Part shown: positions 26,564 to 35,850 of the stretch, piece after piece
Layout: every line of letters begins with the position of its first letter
Position numbering within the stretch: the stretch's first letter is position 1
Assembly (NCBI GenBank): GCA_944324305.1
Contig: CALUVV010000001.1
Location: forward strand, 62,001 to 126,000
Source of the DNA: Candidatus Gastranaerophilales bacterium
Lineage (GTDB): Bacteria > Cyanobacteriota > Vampirovibrionia > Gastranaerophilales > Gastranaerophilaceae
Length of the DNA: 64,000 bases
Direction of reading: 5' to 3'
The notes under the pieces: generated by a model
The model's database searches: none
What the model was told of the DNA's origin: nothing
Seen by the model: the letters and a program-made list of their open reading frames with translations, nothing else
Translations under genes and position numbers: made by a program

Positions 26564-27550
26564 ATGGCAGTCATAAGAAGATTAAATTGTTTTGATGCAC
26601 CTAAAATCAAAAAAATGATTTCTTACTTAGGAAGCGATGACGGCAGCAAATACACCAGAGCTCTAAATGTCGAAGCCTTTATTATGCTCCATGCAATACT
26701 TCCTTTGAAATACAAATTTCTGCCCGAATCTTTTATTCTGCTTGAAAACAAAGAAATTCTCGGTCTTATAACAATTGTTCCGACAAGCGGAAACCCTTAC
26801 AAAATTAATATTTCACGACTGATATTTAAGCAGAATTTATATGAAGCAGGCAAACAGCTTGTAGAATTTGTAATAGCACGATACGGAGCTAAGGGTGCAA
26901 CATCATTTGCGGTTACGGTAGATCAATCGCATGATGAATTATTAAATTTATTTATGCAAGGCTGCGGCTTCAGACAATGCAGTTACGAAAACTTATGGAA
27001 GCTTGAGAACTTTAAACCGCAGACCGATAAGAAAGCGGATTTCAGATACTGCCAGAATTCTGACGCGAAAGCAATAGCAAGGCTTTATAACAACGAATTA
27101 AAAAACTTGTATAAACCGTCACTTGAAAGAATAAAAGAAGAATATAAAGAGCCGTTCTTTGCGGGAATGACAAACTTTTATAAAAACAGATATGTACTTG
27201 AAGAACCGTCAAGGCACAGAATTGTTGCCTACCTGTCAATAACAACAAGCGATAACAATAATTTCATAATTGATATGTCATTAAATGACGGCTATGATGT
27301 CCCTTACGATGAGGTAATCAATTTTGCGCTCGGAGAAATTTCAAGAAGAAAAACGAAATTTTACGCATTTTTAAAACACCGCCAATACACAAAAAATGCA
27401 GACATTCTGGAAAAATATCTGCATGAACGAAATTTAAACTGCATTCAAACTCAATGCGTACTTATTAAGGATTTTTACAAACCGATTAAACAAACTGAAA
27501 ATGCGCTTCAAGTATTTTTATTCGGAGAAAACGAACTGGCTTCAAATTAA
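26564..27550 (+). CDS. GNAT-like acetyltransferase
   Basis: A 328-residue protein with the feel of one or two GNAT folds: an N-terminal half with FILLENKEILGLITIVPTS, then GKQLVEFVIARYGAKGATSFAV resembling the acetyl-CoA-binding helix region, and a second half with KAIARLYNNELK. No perfect R/QxxGxG/A motif is visible, so catalytic activity is uncertain. The start has no SD but has a perfect promoter placed for leaderless initiation. It converges with the prepilin gene at 27547, overlapping by four bases. Confidence 0.55.
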   Translation: MAVIRRLNCFDAPKIKKMISYLGSDDGSKYTRALNVEAFIMLHAILPLKYKFLPESFILLENKEILGLITIVPTSGNPYKINISRLIFKQNLYEAGKQLVEFVIARYGAKGATSFAVTVDQSHDELLNLFMQGCGFRQCSYENLWKLENFKPQTDKKADFRYCQNSDAKAIARLYNNELKNLYKPSLERIKEEYKEPFFAGMTNFYKNRYVLEEPSRHRIVAYLSITTSDNNNFIIDMSLNDGYDVPYDEVINFALGEISRRKTKFYAFLKHRQYTKNADILEKYLHERNLNCIQTQCVLIKDFYKPIKQTENALQVFLFGENELASN

Positions 27551-28370
27551 TAGTCCATATTCCATCCATTTTCAATAATACGGGCAGCACAGCCATCACC
27601 TGTTACTGCTTTAGAATTATCTATAGGTTTTCCGGGCTCTCCACATTGATAAGAAGCTTCTCTCCATCCTTTTCCGTTACCGCCGGGATTTTGATAAAAA
27701 CTAACATCTTTTCCGCCATCGGGATATAAATGTCCATCAGCTGATAAATAAAATCTAAAAATATCCCTTCCTGCTTTATTAGGTCTTTTATCTCCATTAA
27801 CATCAATATAAAACACTCCTTGATAGCTGCATAAATGCCCGCCTTTAGCTTTAATTAATTTGCAATCATCGTAAGATTTCATTTGCTGCTGCGGATAAAA
27901 AATCGGATATAATAGCATTGACCCGTCTTTAAAATATATAGTTCCTGACCAGCTGGTAATTTGTGTTCCTTTATTAGTCAAATATGAAAATTCTCTACTT
28001 GAATATTTCCCGATTGAAACAATATTCAAATATTGTTTCAAATATTTCTCAAAAGCATCGCCATGCATGCCTCCAAAAACATAACTGGCGTATTCAGCAG
28101 TTCCCAAAGTTTTAAAACCGGATACATCCTCGAGATGTTCTACACCTTCATCTGCTAACATTTTTATAAAAGCTTGTTCTAAAACTGATACTGATTTTTT
28201 TAATTGATTAACATATACAATATTTCTATAATTAGCAACAAGGTTTGGTAAAGTTAAAGCAACAACCGCACCTATTATTCCTAAAGTTATCAAGACCTCT
28301 GCCAAGGTAAATGCAGGTTTAGGAGCTACAGAACTGCCCCCCCCCCGAATGCTTTAATTAATTGTTTCAT
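27547..28370 (-). CDS. Prepilin-like protein (divergent subtype), frame-interrupted by G10 tract
   Basis: ATG 28370 with AAAGGAG upstream; leader MKQLIKAF. At ten G the zero frame ends in TAG three codons after the run; at eleven it reads GGGGSSVAPKPAFTLAEVLI and joins the prepilin body LGIIGAVVALTLPNLV. The exported domain differs from the main paralogue group but keeps DVNGDKRPNKAGRDIF and a related C-terminus, CAARIIENGWNMDY. That the tract is in the same place in a divergent subtype argues against a single recent copying event. Pilus role inferred. Confidence 0.83.
28337..28346 (+). repeat. C10 tract (G10 in sense), prepilin leader, out of frame
   Basis: Ten C between G bases. Sense TTC GGG GGG GGG GCA GTT CTG TAG. 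Eleven or eight would be in frame. Confidence 0.95.
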
Positions 28371-28397
28371 AATCGCTCCTTTCTATTGTTATTTAAA

Positions 28398-28403
28398 ATT
28401 ATA
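28398..28403 (-). promoter_or_regulatory. Probable -10 element of prepilin gene
   Basis: TATAAT on the minus strand, 27 bases upstream of ATG 28370, preceded by TTGT. A similar TGTTATAAT is found before the prepilin genes at 49536 and 52972. Confidence 0.5.
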
Positions 28404-28454
28404 ACAAATTTACGGGTACTTTACAAGATATATTTTTTCTTTGTGATAAAATAA

Positions 28455-29500
<1,046 letters not shown>

Positions 29501-29501
<1 letters not shown>

Positions 29502-29528
29502 TGCGAGGAGCGCAAGCTCCGAGTGCAT
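29501..29528. repeat. Stem-loop of a possible dispersed element
   Basis: ATGC...GGAGC-GCAA-GCTCC...GCAT, directly after the ilvC stop. A related sequence lies at 54494-54570: both share ATGCGAGG and a CGAGTGCAT..GTAAA..AAAGC segment. The function is not known; a small intergenic repeat is likely. The rest of the ilvC-yhaM gap shows nothing clear. Confidence 0.4.
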
Positions 29529-29624
29529 GAGTAAAACAAAGCCGGTTCAACGGTAATAAGTAAAATTAAATTTAAGATAAAAGAAAGGCTGGCTTGCGAA
29601 GATCGTAAGCTGTGGTATAAAGAA

Positions 29625-30476
29625 ATGTTTAGTACAGATGTAGATTATGAAGTTGTAATATTTTCGGTAGGCGACACCAAAGCAGGCACAAAAATGGGCA
29701 AACTCCAATTGAAAAACCTTGAGGACGGCTCGCTTTTAAACTGTATTTTGTGGGAAGAAACATTAAACCGTTTTGACAGTAAAGTTTTCAGAACCGGAAA
29801 TATTGTCAGAATTGTTTCGGCGTCTTTTAACGAAAAATTTAATAACTGTCTTGTTTCAGCTCTTTCGGTGGTAAAAGAAGCCAAAACAGGACTTGACGAA
29901 AGAGAAAGAGAAAAAGTCTATGCGCAATTGATTTCATATTTCGATAAAATACAAGATGAAAAGTTAAACCGGTTTTTAGTTAGATTTTTCACAGAACACA
30001 AAGAAAAAATCAAAATTATGCCTGCCGCAAAACTTATGCACCATAACTATATCGGCGGATTGATGATACATATTCTCGAATGCCTTAAATATGCGGAAAT
30101 TAATATGGATATGTCAGATTATAAATTCAACCGTGATAATATTCTTGCGGCCTGCATTCTGCATGATATAGGCAAAATTTTTGAATACACAATTGATACC
30201 GAAACAGGTTTGATAGATTACGACGAAGCATTCAGAAAAGAATGGATTACGCATTCGCAGTACGGCTTTTCAATCTGTATGAACAACGGGTTTAAAGAGA
30301 TTGCGAGAATGATTGCGGCGCACCACGGAAGAAGCGATTGGGGAGCAATAATCGATCTTGATCAAAAAGATTTGGAGCCCGAATTGTATTTCATCCATAT
30401 TGTTGATAATTTATCAGCCAAGTTCGGAAAAATAAATGTACACCTCTTGGAAGAAAAAGGAGTAAACTTTGTCTAA
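29625..30476 (+). CDS. YhaM-like 3'-5' exoribonuclease (OB fold + HD domain)
   Basis: A 283-residue protein with the architecture of YhaM. An N-terminal OB-fold nucleic-acid-binding domain (to about residue 90) is followed by an HD hydrolase domain with MHHNYIGGLMIHILE near residue 145 and ACILHDIGKIFEYTI near residue 185; the HD pair binds metal. AHHGRSDWG and HIVDNLSAK complete the HD signature. It overlaps the first thymidylate-kinase-like gene, forming an operon. Activity on RNA or ssDNA 3' ends is inferred from the family. Confidence 0.85.
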   Translation: MFSTDVDYEVVIFSVGDTKAGTKMGKLQLKNLEDGSLLNCILWEETLNRFDSKVFRTGNIVRIVSASFNEKFNNCLVSALSVVKEAKTGLDEREREKVYAQLISYFDKIQDEKLNRFLVRFFTEHKEKIKIMPAAKLMHHNYIGGLMIHILECLKYAEINMDMSDYKFNRDNILAACILHDIGKIFEYTIDTETGLIDYDEAFRKEWITHSQYGFSICMNNGFKEIARMIAAHHGRSDWGAIIDLDQKDLEPELYFIHIVDNLSAKFGKINVHLLEEKGVNFV

Positions 30477-31143
30477 ATTAACGGAAAAGCATAATTTACC
30501 GGGAACACTGGTATGTGTAGAAGGGATTGACGGTTCGGGAAAATCCACACAGCTGGCTTTGCTGAGGGATTGGCTGAAATCAACCGGACAGGATGTTATT
30601 TTTACCGAGTGGAATTCTTCCGAATTAATAAGCCAGACTACTAAATTGGCAAAGAAAAAAAATATGCTTTCTCCGCGGACTTTTTCACTTTTGCATGCGG
30701 TTGACTTCGCTGACAGACTGAAGCAGGTAATTGACCCTGCACTAAAAGCGGGGTTCATTGTTCTTGCTGACAGATATGCTTATACGGCTTTTGCAAGAGA
30801 TGTTGCAAGAGGAGTTGATCCGAACTGGGTCAGAAATGTCTATAGTTTCGCAATAAAACCGGATTTGGCAATATATTTTGATATTGACCCGAAACATTCA
30901 ATGGAAAGAATTTGTGCAAACCGTGCTCCGAAATTCTACGAAGCAGGTATGGATTTAAAATTAAGCAATGACCCGTATGAAAGTTATATGATATTTCAGG
31001 GGCGTGTTATCAAAGAATATCAAAAAATGGTAGATGAATTCGGACTTATAAGACTTGATGCAATGGATTCAATCCACTCAAAACAGGTTATGATAAGAAA
31101 AATGTTAAAAGATGTTCTTGCAAGCAAAGGAGTAAACTTATAA
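30469..31143 (+). CDS. Thymidylate kinase-like protein, first of a tandem pair
   Basis: A 224-residue P-loop kinase. P-loop GIDGSGKST near residue 20 and DRYAYTAFARD near residue 95 match the dTMP kinase DR(Y/F) motif region. The start is TTG at 30469, with GGAG six bases upstream, overlapping the end of the HD gene. Adjacent paralogue starts one base before its stop. The lid and substrate parts differ from standard Tmk, so one or both copies may have changed substrate. Confidence 0.82.
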   Translation: MSKLTEKHNLPGTLVCVEGIDGSGKSTQLALLRDWLKSTGQDVIFTEWNSSELISQTTKLAKKKNMLSPRTFSLLHAVDFADRLKQVIDPALKAGFIVLADRYAYTAFARDVARGVDPNWVRNVYSFAIKPDLAIYFDIDPKHSMERICANRAPKFYEAGMDLKLSNDPYESYMIFQGRVIKEYQKMVDEFGLIRLDAMDSIHSKQVMIRKMLKDVLASKGVNL

Positions 31144-31814
31144 TGGCACAATTTAAAACAAAACACGGATATGAAGGTTTGCTTATTGTTATTGAAGGAA
31201 CTGACGGTTCGGGAAAATCCACGCAGCTTGAACTGCTGAAAAAATCAATTCAGGCGCAGTCATACGGGGTTATGGTCTCGGAATGGAAAACTTCCCGTTT
31301 AATAGCAAATGTTATTGACGACGCAAAAGAAAGAAACCTGCTTAATGCAACAACTTACAGCCTTCTATATGCCGCAGATTTTGCCGACAGACTTGAAAAC
31401 CAGATTATTCCCGCATTAAAATCAGGCTTTATCGTGCTTTTAGACAGATATTACTATACGGCACTCGCACGTGACGTTGTAAGAGGACAGGATATTGAAT
31501 GGGTGAAAAATTTATACGAATATGCCCCCGAACCGGATTTGATATTCTATCTTGATATGCCCGTTGATGTTCTTTTGAAAAGGATTATCGGCACTACAGG
31601 TCTGAATTACTACGAAAGCGGACGCGACATCGGATTTTCAACAGATTTTTACAAAAGTTTTGAAATTTATCAAAACAAATGTCTTGAACAATATGAAAAA
31701 ATGAAATCCGAATATAATTTTAAAAGTATTGACGGAACTAAATCCGTTGAAGAAATTCATTCGATTATGAATAAAGAAGTTCAAAAAATACTTGATTCCG
31801 GAGTTCTATACTAG
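31143..31814 (+). CDS. Thymidylate kinase-like protein, second of a tandem pair
   Basis: A 223-residue paralogue of the preceding gene. P-loop GTDGSGKST near residue 22, DRYYYTALARD near residue 95. The same AAAGGAG start context occurs in both, fitting tandem duplication. Each copy keeps the key motifs, so neither is an obvious pseudogene. One copy is likely the housekeeping dTMP kinase; sequence alone does not say which. Confidence 0.82.
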   Translation: MAQFKTKHGYEGLLIVIEGTDGSGKSTQLELLKKSIQAQSYGVMVSEWKTSRLIANVIDDAKERNLLNATTYSLLYAADFADRLENQIIPALKSGFIVLLDRYYYTALARDVVRGQDIEWVKNLYEYAPEPDLIFYLDMPVDVLLKRIIGTTGLNYYESGRDIGFSTDFYKSFEIYQNKCLEQYEKMKSEYNFKSIDGTKSVEEIHSIMNKEVQKILDSGVLY

Positions 31815-31954
31815 TTAATATCTTATTTATATACCAGATTGTTACGTAATTAAATAAAAATTTACGTTATGAAACATTTTGCGTCACAAGGCATGGTTTA
31901 TGCTACATTAGAAAATGTAAAGAGACACATATATAGTTAATAGGAGATTAATGA

Positions 31955-32572
31955 ATGTCTGAATATTTGAGCAAGGAAGAGATTAAGCAATGGAGAAGCT
32001 CATTAGAAAAGATTACATTAGAAGAATACGCTGCCAGATTAGGGAAAAAAATAGAAGAGGCTAAACCTACAAATGATTTAATTGATATAGTTTTGAAGGG
32101 TAAGCCTGTTGTCTCAAACGAAGGAGAATGGAAACAAACACACGCAGAAAGATTAAGCTCTATAGCTGAAAGAGGATACGATATTGAAAGAGAAATAGCT
32201 CCAAGTCCTTTCTCTATCCATAATCTTCACACAGAAGATGAGGTTGGCGCACAACCTGTAAAACCGAAAACAGAGAAAAAAGCTGCGGCAAAAAAATCAA
32301 CTGCAAAATCTTCTAAAAAAACAGAAACAGTTAATGCCGAATCTTTAAGAGATGAAGTCAGAATTGTTTTCAAAAAAGCTCTTACAGACAGAGAACAAAA
32401 AGTATTTGACCACTTTGCCGCAAATAAAGGTAAAATAGTTTATGCAAAAGATTTAGCAGCACTTCTTGATTTACCGAGAGATTATGTTTATAAGTATATT
32501 AAAAACTTAAGAGCGAAAATCGACGGTGAAAATTTACAAAACGCTGACAAAGGCGGATTTATATTAAATTAA
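31955..32572 (+). CDS. Probable DNA-binding protein, C-terminal winged-helix
   Basis: A 205-residue protein with three parts: an N-terminal helical region (to about residue 100), a Lys/Ala-rich flexible linker (EKKAAAKKSTAKSSKK near residue 115) and a C-terminal region like a response-regulator-type or transcriptional winged helix (LTDREQKVFDHFAANKGKIV, then LLDLPRDYVYKYIKNLRAKI). The linker resembles nucleoid-protein tails. RBS TAGGAG. Monocistronic with a strong terminator. No named family; DNA binding is inferred. Confidence 0.6.
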   Translation: MSEYLSKEEIKQWRSSLEKITLEEYAARLGKKIEEAKPTNDLIDIVLKGKPVVSNEGEWKQTHAERLSSIAERGYDIEREIAPSPFSIHNLHTEDEVGAQPVKPKTEKKAAAKKSTAKSSKKTETVNAESLRDEVRIVFKKALTDREQKVFDHFAANKGKIVYAKDLAALLDLPRDYVYKYIKNLRAKIDGENLQNADKGGFILN

Positions 32573-32603
32573 AAATTTAGTCATAATCATTTCATACAAA
32601 AAC

Positions 32604-32636
32604 AATAAAGCCTCTGCATTATACAGAGGCTTTATT
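32604..32636. terminator. Bidirectional terminator
   Basis: AATAAAGCCTCTG and CAGAGGCTTTATT form a perfect 13-base stem with loop CATTATA. It lies between the converging genes at 31955 and 32641. Confidence 0.88.
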
Positions 32637-32640
32637 TACT

Positions 32641-33329
32641 CTAATAGTTCATTTCCCAGTTATCATTCAATAAACGCCCGAAACATCCATTCATAGAACC
32701 TTCACAATTTAGTTCTTCTCTTTGCTCCTTTGTTAAAGGAGCGTTATTTGCTCCATTAGATGGTCCATCATCTATTAAACCATTTTTATACACATAAAAT
32801 ATAAAAACATCCCGTCCAAAAATATTGGGTCCCTTTAAACCATTTGTATCGACAAGACACCAAAGTAAAACGTTACCTTGATTTGCATAAACAATTCTAA
32901 TTGAAGCGCCGCTTGCAAGAACAAAAGATTTATAGTCAATATTATAACCGGCGGCACTATTTCCATTAATAAATTTATAGGATGTTTGAAAGCAAGGTGT
33001 AGTAGTGGTATCACAAGTATTAACAATTTTCATATAACGGTTTATTAAATCATACACTGATTGTTGATTATTTAAACCTGCTTCACTTAAATTCACAGCA
33101 TTTTTATCTGTCTGATATTGCAGAAAAACTTGATTTAGTTCATTATAAACTTTATGCAGCTGAGTTACATAAGTTTTACGCTGATGGTTTTGCATCAAAG
33201 AAGGTACGGTCATCGCAGATACTACACCGATAATGCCTAAAGTTACCAGAACCTCAGCAAGGGTAAATCCTCTATTGGAGCTTAAAGTACGCCCCCCCCC
33301 CGAGTTGCTGAATTAAATAATTCTTTCAT
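32641..33329 (-). CDS. Prepilin-like protein, frame-interrupted by G10 tract
   Basis: ATG 33329, AAGGAG upstream; leader MKELFNSATR. At ten G it hits TAA after two codons; at eleven it reads GGGRTLSSNRGFTLAEV into the body VLVTLGIIGVVSAMTVPSLM. The exported domain includes TNGLKGPNIFGRDVF and ends CFGRLLNDNWEMNY. It lies 74 bases downstream of the tract-free prepilin at 33404 with a hairpin between, so it may depend on readthrough or on a promoter inside the hairpin region. A near-copy of that intergenic block is at 52142-52223. Confidence 0.85.
33292..33301 (+). repeat. C10 tract (G10 in sense), prepilin leader, out of frame
   Basis: Ten C between G bases. Zero-frame stop TAA two codons past the run. 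Eleven or eight would be in frame. Confidence 0.95.
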
Positions 33330-33348
33330 AATTGCTCCTTTCAATATA

Positions 33349-33382
33349 AAAACGCTTATAACATTTATATTATAAGCGTTTT
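33349..33382 (-). terminator. Hairpin between tandem prepilin genes
   Basis: AAAACGCTTATAA and TTATAAGCGTTTT, a perfect 13-base stem, followed on the minus strand by TTTTTA. It ends the gene at 33404 but lies only 19 bases before the next prepilin ATG, so attenuation is possible. A copy is at 52160-52193. Confidence 0.75.
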
Positions 33383-33403
33383 TTGAAAATTTTTCAAGAT
33401 AAC

Positions 33404-34117
33404 TTAATAATTCATCTCCCAATTGTCATTCAGAATTTTTCCGAAACATCCCTTAGTTACAGTACCACCTGCATTTGAAAGACACTCGGCAAATAAAGTT
33501 TCTCTATAATCCCTTACAGTCCCGCCGCCATTACAATTTCCGTTAATTCTGCACTCAGGATTTACATTGTAATCGTCAATTACACCATCCGGATAGACAA
33601 ACATGGAAAACAAATCCCTGCCATAGATATTCGGCCCCTTTTGTCCGTTTATATCTATCCATAATTGTAAGAAAAAGTCATCTGTCATTACAGTTCCCGT
33701 ATCTAAAGCATCAGCAAATACACAAAAGCTTGCACCGCTTGCGAGAACTCCGCATTTTCCACCTCTGGTCGTAAGATTATGACTGCCGCCGTTGATATTC
33801 CTGTATGTATCCGCAAAACAAGGTACCGGAGTAGTATCGCAATCCTGAATGACTTTAAAATATTTTTTCATAATCGGCATCATATCCTGTGCCCTCGTTA
33901 TTCCTGTCTCCGCAAGGTTTAATGCATTTTTGTCAGTAACAAGCTGCATAAATCCCTGGGTTAATTCGTTGTAAACTTTATGTAATTGGGTAACATAACT
34001 TTGTTTTTGATAATTTTGCATCAAAGACGGTACGGTCATTGCGGATACCACACCGATAATGCCTAAAGTAACAAGCACTTCCGCAAGTGTAAAGGCATAC
34101 TTACAATTTAAAAACAT
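33404..34117 (-). CDS. Prepilin-like protein, short leader, no homopolymer tract
   Basis: ATG 34117 is preferred over an ATG at 34132 because AAGGA lies six bases before it. The leader is eight residues (MFLNCKYA), then FTLAEVLVTLGIIGVVSAMT. The exported domain holds INGQKGPNIYGRDLF and ends CFGKILNDNWEMNY. This is the second of two tract-free prepilins in the window, and like the first it is divergent from a small HTH gene (34225), with a perfect palindrome in between. Regulation by that protein is inferred. Confidence 0.9.
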   Translation of the reverse strand: MFLNCKYAFTLAEVLVTLGIIGVVSAMTVPSLMQNYQKQSYVTQLHKVYNELTQGFMQLVTDKNALNLAETGITRAQDMMPIMKKYFKVIQDCDTTPVPCFADTYRNINGGSHNLTTRGGKCGVLASGASFCVFADALDTGTVMTDDFFLQLWIDINGQKGPNIYGRDLFSMFVYPDGVIDDYNVNPECRINGNCNGGGTVRDYRETLFAECLSNAGGTVTKGCFGKILNDNWEMNY

Positions 34118-34136
34118 AATCATTCCTTCCATATAT

Positions 34137-34175
34137 TATACTTATTTACATATTAATTATATCATATTAAGTATA
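34137..34175. promoter_or_regulatory. Second inverted repeat in the prepilin/HTH promoter region
   Basis: TATACTTA (34137-34144) and TAAGTATA (34168-34175) are perfect inverted copies 23 bases apart in an AT-rich region. It may be chance, but it lies where the prepilin promoter should be. Confidence 0.35.
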
Positions 34176-34197
34176 ACTTATCAATATAATTGTATAA

Positions 34198-34217
34198 TTT
34201 TACAAATATTTGTAAAA
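34198..34217. promoter_or_regulatory. Candidate operator: 20-bp perfect palindrome
   Basis: TTTTACAAATATTTGTAAAA has perfect dyad symmetry. It begins at the last base of a TATAAT (34193-34198) and ends seven bases before the HTH gene's ATG at 34225, so binding there would block that promoter. No SD is visible before that ATG. The palindrome itself is certain; its role is inferred. Confidence 0.65.
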
Positions 34218-34224
34218 TACAGAA

Positions 34225-34455
34225 ATGGACTATAAATACGAAGATATACCGCTTTTGGATTTTATAAAAACGTTGACAATATATCGGGGGCTGACTTTAC
34301 GAAAATTGCTGAAAAAGCTTCATGAAGAAAAAGGGTTCAGCAATTCTTATGCGGGATTTTACAATAAATTGAAAAATCAAACTCTCAAATTTAGTGAAAT
34401 AAATGATATTACAAACACTTTGGGTTACGAAATAATATTCAGGGATATAAAATAA
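34225..34455 (+). CDS. Small HTH-type DNA-binding protein
   Basis: A 76-residue protein. IYRGLTLRKLLKKLHEEKG, then FSNSYAGFYNKLKNQTLKFSE and ITNTLGYEI look like a short helix-turn-helix with a following helix. It is similar in plan to small XRE-like phage-type regulators. It is divergent from the tract-free prepilin (ATG 34117) and has a palindrome over its own start region, so auto-repression plus prepilin control is likely. Not related by obvious sequence to the XRE gene at 3238, but in the same arrangement. Confidence 0.7.
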   Translation: MDYKYEDIPLLDFIKTLTIYRGLTLRKLLKKLHEEKGFSNSYAGFYNKLKNQTLKFSEINDITNTLGYEIIFRDIK

Positions 34456-35850
34456 TTATTTGCGTAAAAGTACATTCATTCCGGCTATAAAATAATTTTT
34501 GATTTCTTCAAAAGAGCGTATTCTTAAAAGCATCTTCGCTATGTACAACGGCCTCAGATAAAAACGCTTAATTGCGGATTTATGAAGTTCAAAAACTCTT
34601 TCACGTGTTAAATTGTGAGTATTTACAGCAGGATAATAATAAGCATTTTCAAAAGATGTTTCTTTATCAAACAAATTATGTTCAGAGGCGTAATCGTAAA
34701 ATCTTGAGCCGGGCAAAGGGGTCGCAGTATAAAAACTTATAAAGTCACTGTTTAATTCTATAGCAAATTTTATTGTTTCTTCAACAGTTTCTTCTGTTTC
34801 CCACGGCAAACCTATAACAAAATAATTATAAATTCTTATTTTAGCTTTCTTAAAAACTTTTACCGTACGGCGGACATCATTAAGCGTAATTTTTTTGCCC
34901 ATTTTTTCAAGCATATATTGAGAACCGCTTTCAACACCGATACTTACCAGACGGCAGCCCGACTTATACATCATTTTCGCCATTTCATAATCCGCGGTAT
35001 CTGCTCTGGTATTGGCAGACCATGTAATTTTCAAACCGCTGTCGATTATTGCCTGACATAATTTCATTGTCCAATCTTTATCAATGTTAAATATATCCGA
35101 CCAAAAAAGAAAATTCTTTATATTATATTTTTCAACACATTCCCGAATTTCAGCAACAATGTTTTCGGGGCTTCTGCGTCTGACTTTAGCACCTGAAACG
35201 GGAGTTGCAAGACAGAAAAAACAATGAAAAGGACATCCGCGGGAAACTTTAATTGTTGCCTGAACTTTATTATTATCCGGACGTCTGTAAATATTATTAT
35301 CGACAAGATGGCGGGCAGGAAAAGGAAGAGAATCCAAATCTTCAATAAAAGGTCTTTTACCCGTAAATTTAACTTCGCCGTTTTCCTTATAATAAATCCC
35401 TGAGATATCATTTTTTGATTTGTTTTCTAAAATATCTTTTAAAGTATCTTCAGCCTCGCCGAGAATACCGAAATCTAATTCGTTATGTTCTCCGACTATC
35501 TTTTCGGCAAGCGTAAGAAAGGCTGCACCTTTGGCAACAGTGATAATATTCGGACAAATTTCTTTTGCTTTTTTCACTGCATCAAGATCATGTTCCAAAG
35601 TCGGCGTTGCAATATTTACGACAAGATAGTCGGGTTGAAAATCTTTTAAATCAGCTTCATAGTCACCGCCCTGACTGTAATCACAAATTTTTGCCTCAAA
35701 ACCTGCTTTTTCCGCAACAGCTGCAAGGTACATCAAGTCCGCGGGAGGCAGCGGCGGGATTACAATAAGTTCTTTCGTCGGCTGCTGACAGCGGTCTTCA
35801 CGGTTTAAAACAGGAGACGGAGGGTATATTAAAAGAATTCTTTTTTTCAT
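34456..35850 (-). CDS. B12-binding-domain radical SAM protein
   Basis: A protein of about 464 residues with an N-terminal cobalamin-binding-type Rossmann domain (KRILLIYPPSPVLN, then VVNIATPTLEHD) and a radical SAM domain with CPFHCFFC near residue 205, the CxxxCxxC cluster ligands. VSIGVESGSQYMLEKMG and IGLPWETEETVEETI follow as in BchE-like enzymes. The start ATG 35850 overlaps the upstream transporter's stop (TAATG), indicating coupling; an ATG at 35856 is also in frame. Substrate unknown; the family modifies lipids, cofactors or natural products. Confidence 0.85.
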   Translation of the reverse strand: MKKRILLIYPPSPVLNREDRCQQPTKELIVIPPLPPADLMYLAAVAEKAGFEAKICDYSQGGDYEADLKDFQPDYLVVNIATPTLEHDLDAVKKAKEICPNIITVAKGAAFLTLAEKIVGEHNELDFGILGEAEDTLKDILENKSKNDISGIYYKENGEVKFTGKRPFIEDLDSLPFPARHLVDNNIYRRPDNNKVQATIKVSRGCPFHCFFCLATPVSGAKVRRRSPENIVAEIRECVEKYNIKNFLFWSDIFNIDKDWTMKLCQAIIDSGLKITWSANTRADTADYEMAKMMYKSGCRLVSIGVESGSQYMLEKMGKKITLNDVRRTVKVFKKAKIRIYNYFVIGLPWETEETVEETIKFAIELNSDFISFYTATPLPGSRFYDYASEHNLFDKETSFENAYYYPAVNTHNLTRERVFELHKSAIKRFYLRPLYIAKMLLRIRSFEEIKNYFIAGMNVLLRK

